From Clostridia bacterium (GTDB taxonomy: Bacteria; Bacillota_A; Clostridia; Oscillospirales; CAG-272): a DNA stretch of 7,635 nt. The position numbers and the translations under genes were made by a program. A model generated the notes under the pieces. The model searched no databases, was not told where the DNA came from, and saw only the letters and a list, made by a program, of their open reading frames with translations. The stretch covers positions 1 through 7,635 of the forward strand of contig JAFVXC010000033.1 of the NCBI GenBank assembly GCA_017501345.1. Reading direction: 5' to 3'. Positions 1-5,128 of this stretch are shown piece by piece (position 1 is the first letter of the stretch; each line of letters opens with the position of its first letter).

Positions 1-74
1 AGCATCGAGAAGCAAAGCAGCAGCGAAAGTGCGCTTGCAAGAAGAGCTTTCTTGGTCGTCTTCTTTTTCGTCAT
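1..74 (-). CDS. SipW-dependent-type signal peptide protein, N-terminal fragment
   Basis: Only the first 24 codons lie in the window; the gene runs off the left edge. The translation starts MTKKKTTKKALLASALS and continues into a Leu-rich core ending LLLCFSML. A Lys/Thr-rich n-region followed by ALLAS and LLLCFSML is the pattern I associate with clostridial proteins whose signal peptides are cut by the SipW-type signal peptidase (TasA/camelysin-like surface or matrix proteins), where GTTFAWFTD usually follows. That diagnostic part is outside the window, so the family call is recognition of the n- and h-regions only. The ATG at 74-72 is preferred over the in-frame ATG at 80-78, because GGAGG at 83-87 lies 8 nt from the former but only 2 nt from the latter. 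The product is expected to be exported across the membrane. It could also be another secreted protein or lipoprotein. Confidence 0.6.
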   Translation of the reverse strand, partial: MTKKKTTKKALLASALSLLLCFSM

Positions 75-265
75 TATCATTTCCTCCTATTAAATTTTTT
101 AGGTGACGAATTTATCTGAACGCCTTTGGCGTAGAGATCAGTGTAATGCAGCGTGTGGGCCGCGCGGCATTTGTGCAAATAGCACAAAAATAAGACAAAT
201 CACCCCCCCCCGCCGTCATTTTGACGAAACGAGAGGAGGTGACTCCAAATTTTTCCTTTTTTTAT
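75..265 (-). promoter_or_regulatory. Long 5' leader of the signal-peptide gene, with a G9 run
   Basis: About 190 nt separate the predicted transcription start (near 265) from the ATG at 74. In the transcript the leader holds several short hairpins. One has arms at 235-238 and 243-246 (GGAG/CTCC). Another has arms CGTCA/TGACG at 214-218 and 222-226. A third has 7-bp arms at 170-176 and 182-188, and a fourth is CGCC/GGCG at 121-131. There is a run of nine G in the transcript (C9 on the plus strand, 203-211). CCTCCT (transcript sense, 234-239) is an exact complement of the AGGAGG ribosome-binding site at 83-88, so long-range masking of the start site is possible. I see no T-tract terminator and do not recognise a riboswitch class. 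Confidence 0.5.
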
Positions 266-271
266 GAATAC

Positions 272-300
272 ATTATACCACCTCAGGGTAGATTTGTCAA
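272..300 (-). promoter_or_regulatory. Perfect sigma-A promoter for the signal-peptide gene
   Basis: On the minus strand TTGACA (300-295) is followed by exactly 17 nt and TATAAT (277-272), a full consensus match at both hexamers. Transcription should start near 265 and run left into the leader. It is divergent from the aspartate kinase promoter at 430-458, with about 130 bp between the two -35 boxes. Nothing else in 301-429 is recognisable, apart from a 7-bp inverted repeat CCGAAAA/TTTTCGG (389-395, 420-426) abutting the next promoter. Confidence 0.88.
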
Positions 301-429
301 CCCTGATTCCAAAAAAATTGCATTTTAAGACTCCTTTACGAGGAATTTAACGTAGCACCCATTTTCTCTCCGAAAGTCGATATATTCCCCGAAAAATGCA
401 CACATACGGAAAAAATTCGTTTTCGGTAC

Positions 430-458
430 TTGACAATTCGACAGAAAACACATATAAT
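430..458 (+). promoter_or_regulatory. Perfect sigma-A promoter for aspartate kinase
   Basis: TTGACA (430-435), a 17-nt spacer and TATAAT (453-458) match the consensus completely. The predicted start near 465 gives a leader of only about 54 nt, too short for a lysine riboswitch. Regulation of this enzyme is therefore more likely allosteric, or by a repressor; the 7-bp inverted repeat ending at 426, next to the -35 box, is a weak operator candidate. Confidence 0.88.
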
Positions 459-488
459 AATGTTATCTATTCTTATTACTATTTGTAA

Positions 489-505
489 GAACGGCACGTC
501 CGTTC
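489..505 (+). other. Small hairpin just before the aspartate kinase ribosome-binding site
   Basis: GAACGG (489-494) and CCGTTC (500-505) form a 6-bp stem with loop CACGT. It ends directly before the Shine-Dalgarno sequence GAAGGAG (506-512). It may protect the mRNA 5' end or tune ribosome access; there is no T-tract, so it is not a terminator. Confidence 0.4.
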
Positions 506-518
506 GAAGGAGTCCCGT

Positions 519-1844
519 ATGGCAGTTAAAGTCGTAAAATTCGGCGGCAGCTCTCTTGCCGATGCCGATCATTTCCGCTCGGTCGCGAGCATCGTCAAGG
601 CAGATCCCCAGCGCAAATACGTTGTTCCCTCCGCTCCCGGAAAGCGGTTTTCCGATGACATCAAGGTCACCGATCTTCTCTATCAGTGCTACGAGCTGAT
701 CCGCTCGAAGGCACCGAAGGCAGAGATCGACGCCGCGTATCAGAAGATCGTCGATCGCTATACGGGCATTATCAGCGACCTCGGTCTCGATTTCAATATT
801 TCGGGTGAGCTTGAATACGTAAAGAACGCAATGCTTCACGCATCGGGCCGTGACTACGCCGCATCGCGCGGTGAATACCTCAACAGCCTGATCCTCGCGA
901 AATACCTCGGCTTTGATTTCATCGATGCCGAGAACGTGATCTTCTTCCGCGAAAACGGCTCGTTCGACGAGGAGCGCACCGACGCGATTCTCCGCGAGGA
1001 GCTTGCACGTCACAAATATGCAGTGATCCCCGGCTTCTACGGTGCAATGCCGAACGGAACGATCAAGACCTTCTCGCGCGGCGGCTCGGACATCACGGGT
1101 GCGATCGTCGCAAGAGCGGCTGATGCTGATCTGTACGAGAACTGGACCGACGTATCGGGCGTTCTGATGGCGGACCCCCGCATCATCGACGATCCCCGTC
1201 CGATCGACACCATTACCTACCGCGAGCTCCGAGAGCTTTCCTATATGGGTGCGACCGTTCTGCACGAGGATGCGATTTTCCCCGCGCGCTATGCGGGCAT
1301 CCCGATCAACATCCGCAACACCAACCGTCCGAAGGATCGCGGCACGATGATCGTTTCCTCGGCTGACGGCTACGATGAGAAGAGCGTCATCACGGGTATT
1401 GCGGGTAAGAAGGGCTTCTCGGTCATTACGATCGAAAAGGATATGATGAACTCCGAGATCGGCTTTGGTCGCCGCGTGCTCGAGGTTCTTGAGGATCACG
1501 ACATCGCCTTCGAGCATCTGCCCTCGGGCATTGACACGATGTGCATCGTCGTCTCGACTGCGGCACTCGAGAACTGCCGCGCTAAGGTTCTGTCCGCACT
1601 GAAGCGTGCGGTTCGTCCCGACAGCATAGCGATCGAGGATGGACTTGCTCTCCTTGCGGTCGTCGGACGCGGTATGGTCAAGGCAAAGGGCACAGCCGCC
1701 CACGTCTTTGACGCAGTTTCGAACGCAGGTATCAACATCCGTATGATCGATCAGGGCTCAAGTGAGATCAGCATCATCATCGGCGTTGAGGAAAATGAGC
1801 TGATTCCCGCGCTTCACGCGATCTACGACGCATTCGTAAAATAA
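519..1844 (+). CDS. lysC: Aspartate kinase
   Basis: This enzyme phosphorylates L-aspartate with ATP to 4-phospho-L-aspartate, the first step towards lysine/diaminopimelate, threonine, methionine and isoleucine, in the cytoplasm. The 441-residue product has the amino-acid kinase fold in residues 1-280: KFGGSS at 7-12 (nucleotide and phosphate contacts), SAPGKR at 38-43, SRGEYLNS at 116-123 (aspartate site), FSRGGSDITGA at 185-195 and WTDVSGV at 209-215. Two ACT domains follow (about 298-360 and 376-438), the usual site of feedback control by lysine and/or threonine. Length fits a monofunctional kinase with no fused homoserine dehydrogenase. GAAGGAG lies 6 nt before the ATG and the promoter is perfect. 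It stands alone, with no lysine or threonine genes beside it. The function is secure; lysC rather than a thrA- or dapG-type isozyme is inference. Confidence 0.95.
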   Translation: MAVKVVKFGGSSLADADHFRSVASIVKADPQRKYVVPSAPGKRFSDDIKVTDLLYQCYELIRSKAPKAEIDAAYQKIVDRYTGIISDLGLDFNISGELEYVKNAMLHASGRDYAASRGEYLNSLILAKYLGFDFIDAENVIFFRENGSFDEERTDAILREELARHKYAVIPGFYGAMPNGTIKTFSRGGSDITGAIVARAADADLYENWTDVSGVLMADPRIIDDPRPIDTITYRELRELSYMGATVLHEDAIFPARYAGIPINIRNTNRPKDRGTMIVSSADGYDEKSVITGIAGKKGFSVITIEKDMMNSEIGFGRRVLEVLEDHDIAFEHLPSGIDTMCIVVSTAALENCRAKVLSALKRAVRPDSIAIEDGLALLAVVGRGMVKAKGTAAHVFDAVSNAGINIRMIDQGSSEISIIIGVEENELIPALHAIYDAFVK

Positions 1845-1858
1845 TCCATCAAGGCTAC

Positions 1859-1897
1859 AAAAAACGAGGGGCTGAGTCGAAATGGCTCAGCCCCTTT
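1859..1897. terminator. Bidirectional terminator between aspartate kinase and the HIT gene
   Basis: AGGGGCTGAG (1867-1876) pairs exactly with CTCAGCCCCT (1886-1895). A U-G and a C-G pair extend the stem when read on the plus strand. On the minus strand it is followed by six T (A6 at 1859-1864), a strong tail serving the HIT gene that ends at 1907. On the plus strand only TTT follows, a weaker tail for aspartate kinase. The stem core is shared with the terminator at 3464-3499. Confidence 0.85.
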
Positions 1898-1906
1898 GGT
1901 TCAAGG

Positions 1907-2242
1907 TTATGCCATCGTCTCGGGCAGCTTTTTGCCGCCGAGCAGATGGAAATGCAAATGCTTTACGCTTTGACAGCCGTCCTCACCGCAGTTGGTGATG
2001 ACACGATATCCGTTTCCGAGTCCCTCGGACGCGGCGATTTTCGGGATCGCCTCGAAGATCGCGGAAACGTACGCGCTGTTCTCGGTGCTTACGGCATCCG
2101 CCGATTCGATGTGGCACTTCGGCACAATGAGAATATGGACGGGAGCCTGCGGATTGATGTCACGGAAGGCGTAGCAGCGGTCATCCTCGTAAACCTTTGC
2201 GGACGGAATATTCCCCGCGATAATTTCACAAAACAAGCACAT
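1907..2242 (-). CDS. hinT: HIT-family (HinT-like) nucleotide-binding hydrolase
   Basis: This 111-residue protein belongs to the histidine-triad family, cytoplasmic dimers that hydrolyse purine nucleoside phosphoramidates and aminoacyl-adenylates. The signature HLHFHLLGG is at residues 95-103, with His95, His97 and His99; by analogy with HINT1 the central His97 is the nucleophile. AFRDINPQAPVHILIVPK (25-42) is the conserved central segment. Cys2, Cys5, His44 and His95 match the zinc site of bacterial HIT proteins that start with a CxxC motif. I chose the ATG at 2242-2240 because GAGG (2250-2253) sits 7 nt upstream and homologues begin at this CxxC region. A longer in-frame start at 2290 would add 16 basic, non-conserved residues and would lie upstream of the predicted transcription start. 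Length is normal for the family. It is transcribed alone from its own promoter. Confidence 0.93.
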   Translation of the reverse strand: MCLFCEIIAGNIPSAKVYEDDRCYAFRDINPQAPVHILIVPKCHIESADAVSTENSAYVSAIFEAIPKIAASEGLGNGYRVITNCGEDGCQSVKHLHFHLLGGKKLPETMA

Positions 2243-2280
2243 AATAAAACCTCGCTTTCGGCGTTTTTTACTTTGATTAC

Positions 2281-2309
2281 AGTTTAACACAGAAATACGG
2301 GTTTGTCAA
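2281..2309 (-). promoter_or_regulatory. Promoter of the HIT gene
   Basis: On the minus strand a perfect TTGACA (2309-2304), a 17-nt spacer and TAAACT (2286-2281, four of six -10 positions) precede the gene. The start would be near 2274, giving a leader of about 32 nt. The same 98-bp gap must also carry the promoter of the plus-strand methyltransferase gene, for which I found no convincing match. Confidence 0.65.
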
Positions 2310-2340
2310 CCTGAATTTTGGATCTACACACGGAGGAGCT

Positions 2341-3459
2341 ATGCAATTACCGATCAGGCAGGACCTATGGAGTTATCTGAAGGGCACTGAAAAGCCCATC
2401 GTGATGTACGGAATGGGCAACGGCGCCGACAAGATCCTCGCGGCACTCGACGAGCGCGGGATCGCGGTCGACGATTTTTTCGCAAGTGACGGATTTGTGC
2501 GCGGCCACGCCTTTCACGGAAAGACCGTGCTGTCGTACAGTGACGTTAAAGAAAAATACGGCGCGGGAAATTTCATCGTGCTCCTTTCCTTTGCATCGGC
2601 ACTCCCCGACGTCATCGAGCGGATCGAAGGGATCGCCGCGGAGACCGAGCTTTACGCGCCCGACATCCCCGTCGTTCTGTCCGAGGATATCACCGACGCC
2701 GAGGTCTTTGATCTCAATTATTTCAAGGCACACGAGAAGGAGCTTGACGCCGTTTCCGCGCTTTTTTCGGACGAGCGATCGCGCGAGCTCCTACGCGACG
2801 TGATCTCCTATCGGCTCACGGGGAGCATCCGATATCTCCTTGACCGTGTAGACGATCGCGATACGGTATACCGTTCCCTTCTCTCTCCGGAAAAATATAT
2901 CCGTTGTGCCGATCTCGGCGCATATAACGGTGACACCGTGCGGGAGCTTCTCCCCTTCGCACCGAACGTTGAGGAGATCTACTGCATCGAGCCCGATCCG
3001 CGAAACTTCAAAAAGCTGTCTGCATATGCAGAGAATGAGACGCGCTGCCGCGTGATCCCGCTGAATTTTGCGGCACACGACAAGCGTGAGACCCTGATGT
3101 TCGAAACGAGCGGCAACCGCAACGCGACCCTCGGCAGCGGGAATCCTGCGGCGAAAAAGCACCGAGCGGTCGAATGTGACTCCCTCTCCCATCTTCTCGA
3201 TGGCTATGGAAGCCCGAAGATCGACTATATCAAATTCGACGTTGAAGGCTCGGAAAAGGCTGCGATCGACGGCTGTCTGCCCATCATTCGGCGCGACCGT
3301 CCCACGCTTCTCGTTTCGCTCTATCACCGCAGAGAGGATATTTTCGCACTCCCTCTCCGTCTCGCCTCTCTGCTCGACGGCTACGATTTCTACCTGCGCC
3401 GCTTCCGCTATATCCCCGCGTGGGATCTGAATCTGTATGCGATCCCGAAAAATAAATAA
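2341..3459 (+). CDS. FkbM-family SAM-dependent methyltransferase with N-terminal Rossmann-like domain
   Basis: The C-terminal half of this 372-residue protein is a class I methyltransferase of the FkbM family, whose members often O-methylate sugars or other small hydroxylated substrates. DLGAYNGDTV (191-200) is the SAM-binding motif I, EPDPRNFKKL (217-226) holds the acidic end of strand 2, and IKFDVEGSEKAAIDG (297-311) is the FkbM hallmark. The N-terminal part has VMYGMGNGADKIL (21-33), a glycine-rich nucleotide-binding-like loop found in front of many FkbM domains of gut Bacillota, then a helical linker (about 125-185). No signal peptide or membrane segment is seen. GGAGG (2332-2336) lies a short 4 nt before the ATG. 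No glycan or polyketide genes surround it, so the substrate cannot be named. It is probably a single-gene unit. The family call is firm, the substrate unknown. Confidence 0.88.
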   Translation: MQLPIRQDLWSYLKGTEKPIVMYGMGNGADKILAALDERGIAVDDFFASDGFVRGHAFHGKTVLSYSDVKEKYGAGNFIVLLSFASALPDVIERIEGIAAETELYAPDIPVVLSEDITDAEVFDLNYFKAHEKELDAVSALFSDERSRELLRDVISYRLTGSIRYLLDRVDDRDTVYRSLLSPEKYIRCADLGAYNGDTVRELLPFAPNVEEIYCIEPDPRNFKKLSAYAENETRCRVIPLNFAAHDKRETLMFETSGNRNATLGSGNPAAKKHRAVECDSLSHLLDGYGSPKIDYIKFDVEGSEKAAIDGCLPIIRRDRPTLLVSLYHRREDIFALPLRLASLLDGYDFYLRRFRYIPAWDLNLYAIPKNK

Positions 3460-3463
3460 GTAT

Positions 3464-3499
3464 GAGGCTGAGTCAAATTTGGCTCAGCCTCCGATTTTT
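3464..3499 (+). terminator. Terminator of the methyltransferase gene
   Basis: GAGGCTGAG (3464-3472) pairs with CTCAGCCTC (3483-3491), extended by U-G and C-G pairs in the plus-strand RNA, and is followed by TTTTT at 3495-3499. It begins 4 nt after the methyltransferase stop. Its T-tract overlaps the stop codon (3498-3500) of the convergent corC-like gene, so the two transcription units abut. It may also slow minus-strand transcription, but the T-rich tail on that side is broken up. Confidence 0.85.
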
Positions 3500-4778
3500 A
3501 TTCTTCTTTTCCGCTTTCCTCGCCCTCGGATTCCTTTCGGATGACCTGTACGAGGATCGCTCTGTGCTCGTCTGCCTGCGTCACGGTAAAGTGCAGGCTC
3601 TCAAACTCCAGAATATCTCCCTTCGAGGGGATCCGCTCAAGCTGCTCGGTGATCCAGCCGCCGAGCGAAACGCTGTCCGATTCGGATTTGATCCCGTAAA
3701 ACTCGCAGAATTCCTCGAAATTGACCGAGCAATCCACGACGTGTGTATTATCGCCGACCTCGCGGAAGGTCTCCACGACCTCGTCGTGCTCGTCCCAGAT
3801 GTCACCGACAAGCTCCTCCAGAATATCCTCCATCGTTACGATGCCGAGCGTTCCGCCGTATTCATCGACAACGACCGCAATGTGTGCCTTCTCTGCCTGA
3901 AGCTTCTTGAGGATCGCAATGATCTTTTCCGATTTGTGAATAAAGATCGGATGTGCCATAACGTCCTTGATCTTACGGTGCGTTACACCACCGCCGACGT
4001 AAAAGTCGCGCAGATGGAGCACGCCGATGATATTGTCGATGCTTTCCTCGTAAACGAGAAGGCGAGAGAACTTACTCTCGGAGAAGACCTTTGCGATCTC
4101 ACTCTTTTCCGCATCGACCGAAACCGCCTCGAGATCGACACGGTGCGTCAGGATCTCCTCGGCGCGGCGATCGGTAAACTCGATCGCGTTCTTGAGAAGA
4201 TCGCCCTCCTCATCGTTGATCGAGCCGTCCTGCTTGACCTCCTCAACGAACATCAGAAGCTCCTCCTGCGACATCTTGTCATCACGCTGAAGGCGGAAGA
4301 TCTTCGCTACGAGCTTTCTCCACAGTGAAAAAAGGATATTGAAGGGGGTAAGAACGACCTTGATGACGTTGATGATCGGCGCAGAAAACAGTACGAACTT
4401 TTCGGGACAATCCTTCGCGATGTTCTTCGGGGTGATCTCGCCGAAGATCAGAACGGCCACCGTACACACAGCAGTCGAAACTGCGGCAGCGATCTCTTGA
4501 TTCAAAATCAGCGTACAAAAAACCAGAGTGCCGAGTGAAGACAAGCCGATGTTAACAATATTATTACCGATGAGGATCGTCGAGATCAGCTTATCGTAAT
4601 TATCAAACAATCTTAGAACGAGGGCTGCCTTCTTATTGCCGTCCTCCGCCATCGTTTTCATTCTCGTTTTGTTAAACGACAAGAACGCCGTTTCTGTCGC
4701 GGAAAAATATGCGGAAAGAATCACGCATATGATCATAACAACAATATGAGGTATGAAGGGTATCAATTTTTCTAACAT
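3498..4778 (-). CDS. CorC/HlyC (CNNM)-family membrane protein, MpfA-like Mg2+ exporter candidate
   Basis: The 426-residue product has the full DUF21-CBS-CBS-CorC_HlyC layout. DUF21, residues about 8-180, has four hydrophobic segments (near 11-27, 64-91, 96-113 and 129-152) and the conserved SATETAFLS (26-34), GNNIVNI (71-77) and FGEITPKNIAK (112-122). A CBS pair covers about 205-325, including VDEYGGTLGIVTMEDILEEL (304-323), normally an adenine-nucleotide-binding regulatory module. The CorC_HlyC domain spans about 335-415. Characterised bacterial members such as MpfA in Staphylococcus aureus are linked to Mg2+ export and tolerance; the older 'hemolysin' label is misleading. AGGAGA (4784-4789) is correctly spaced before the ATG. 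An attenuator-like leader lies upstream (see 4816-4999). The family is certain and the ion is inferred from relatives. Confidence 0.92.
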   Translation of the reverse strand: MLEKLIPFIPHIVVMIICVILSAYFSATETAFLSFNKTRMKTMAEDGNKKAALVLRLFDNYDKLISTILIGNNIVNIGLSSLGTLVFCTLILNQEIAAAVSTAVCTVAVLIFGEITPKNIAKDCPEKFVLFSAPIINVIKVVLTPFNILFSLWRKLVAKIFRLQRDDKMSQEELLMFVEEVKQDGSINDEEGDLLKNAIEFTDRRAEEILTHRVDLEAVSVDAEKSEIAKVFSESKFSRLLVYEESIDNIIGVLHLRDFYVGGGVTHRKIKDVMAHPIFIHKSEKIIAILKKLQAEKAHIAVVVDEYGGTLGIVTMEDILEELVGDIWDEHDEVVETFREVGDNTHVVDCSVNFEEFCEFYGIKSESDSVSLGGWITEQLERIPSKGDILEFESLHFTVTQADEHRAILVQVIRKESEGEESGKEE

Positions 4779-4815
4779 ATGTATCTCCTATGTCCTTATG
4801 CTTATAAAATGTCTT

Positions 4816-4932
4816 TTATACAACGCAAAAAGGCATAGTATCCCCGTCCTGCGGTATACCTATGCCACGCCAATATATACAGTTTTTCTGACAAGTGTTC
4901 GCGTTATCGTCGTCACTACTGCCGCCGTCCAT
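4816..4932 (-). CDS. Candidate 38-codon acidic leader peptide upstream of the corC-like gene
   Basis: An ATG at 4932-4930 opens a 38-codon frame ending in TAA at 4818-4816, 37 nt before the corC-like ATG. The peptide begins MDGGSSDDDNAN, so four of its first nine residues are Asp, and it contains Cys14, Cys18 and Cys36. GGAGGT (transcript sense, near 4945-4950) is a strong ribosome-binding site, but about 11-12 nt before the ATG, longer than ideal. The frame lies wholly inside the leader made from the promoter at 4971-4999 and runs right through the intrinsic terminator at 4827-4866; codon 23 enters the hairpin. This suggests a regulatory leader peptide whose translation affects hairpin formation. 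It could equally be a chance open frame; conservation is untested. Confidence 0.4.
   Translation of the reverse strand: MDGGSSDDDNANTCQKNCIYWRGIGIPQDGDTMPFCVV
4827..4866 (-). terminator. Intrinsic terminator inside the corC-like leader (attenuator)
   Basis: On the minus strand GGCATAG (4866-4860) pairs with CTATGCC (4838-4832). After a bulge a further TAT/ATA segment and an inner CCG/CGG stem with a 5-nt loop (CAGGA) can form. Five T follow directly (A5 at 4827-4831). It sits about 98 nt after the predicted transcription start and 48 nt before the corC-like ATG, with no full-length gene ending before it, so it can only act on leader transcription. There is no T-tract in the plus direction. 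Confidence 0.7.
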
Positions 4933-4970
4933 TGTAATAAGAGACCTCCGTTCTCAAAGATATTGCCGCT

Positions 4971-4999
4971 ATTATAACAAATATTATCAGAATCGTCAA
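4971..4999 (-). promoter_or_regulatory. Promoter of the corC-like gene
   Basis: TTGACG (4999-4994), a 17-nt spacer and a perfect TATAAT (4976-4971) lie on the minus strand; 11 of 12 hexamer positions match consensus. The start would be near 4964, leaving a leader of about 186 nt before the ATG at 4778. The AT-rich stretch just upstream (about 5010-5060) could act as an UP element. Confidence 0.8.
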
Positions 5000-5077
5000 G
5001 GGCATTTGCGATTTTTTCCCTTTGAATTTATAGTTTATTTATGATTTATTTACAAATAATCCCATATAAACCGAGTT

Positions 5078-5128
5078 GGCTCGCGTCATTATCACTGATA
5101 TACGGCGCGAGCCTCTGCCTCGGGAGGC
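5078..5128. other. Pair of GC-rich hairpins after the hydrolase gene
   Basis: GGCTCGCG (5078-5085) and CGCGAGCC (5106-5113) form a perfect 8-bp stem, extended by U-G and C-G pairs on the plus strand, around a loop with an inner TATC/GATA pair. A second inverted repeat, AGCCTC (5110-5115) with GAGGCT (5124-5129), touches the stop codon of the hydrolase gene (5129-5131). The position fits a 3' end for the minus-strand hydrolase transcript, but no proper T-tract follows in that direction, so an intrinsic terminator call is uncertain. Confidence 0.45.

Noticed and set aside
112..219. A 35-codon minus-strand frame running through the G9 tract in the signal-peptide leader
   Set aside because: No ribosome-binding site precedes its ATG and the peptide has no recognisable pattern; chance is the simplest explanation.
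459..518. A lysine riboswitch or attenuator before aspartate kinase
   Set aside because: The leader is only about 54 nt and has a 6-bp hairpin without a T-tract, far too small for that riboswitch.
336..1703. A 455-codon open frame on the minus strand, opposite aspartate kinase
   Set aside because: It lies antisense to a gene with clear enzyme motifs, has no family features, and its openness follows from GC-biased third positions of the real gene.
2240..2290. A longer start for the HIT gene at 2290
   Set aside because: The added 16 residues are basic and unconserved, lie upstream of the predicted transcription start, and a spaced GAGG marks the ATG at 2242.
2303..2330. TTGTCA-16-TACACA as a plus-strand promoter for the methyltransferase
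   Set aside because: The start would fall within or past the ribosome-binding site at 2332-2338, leaving no usable leader. The gene's promoter remains unidentified.
3462..4328. A 288-codon plus-strand open frame opposite the corC-like gene
   Set aside because: It overlaps the methyltransferase terminator, has no ribosome-binding site and is the shadow of a well-supported membrane protein gene.
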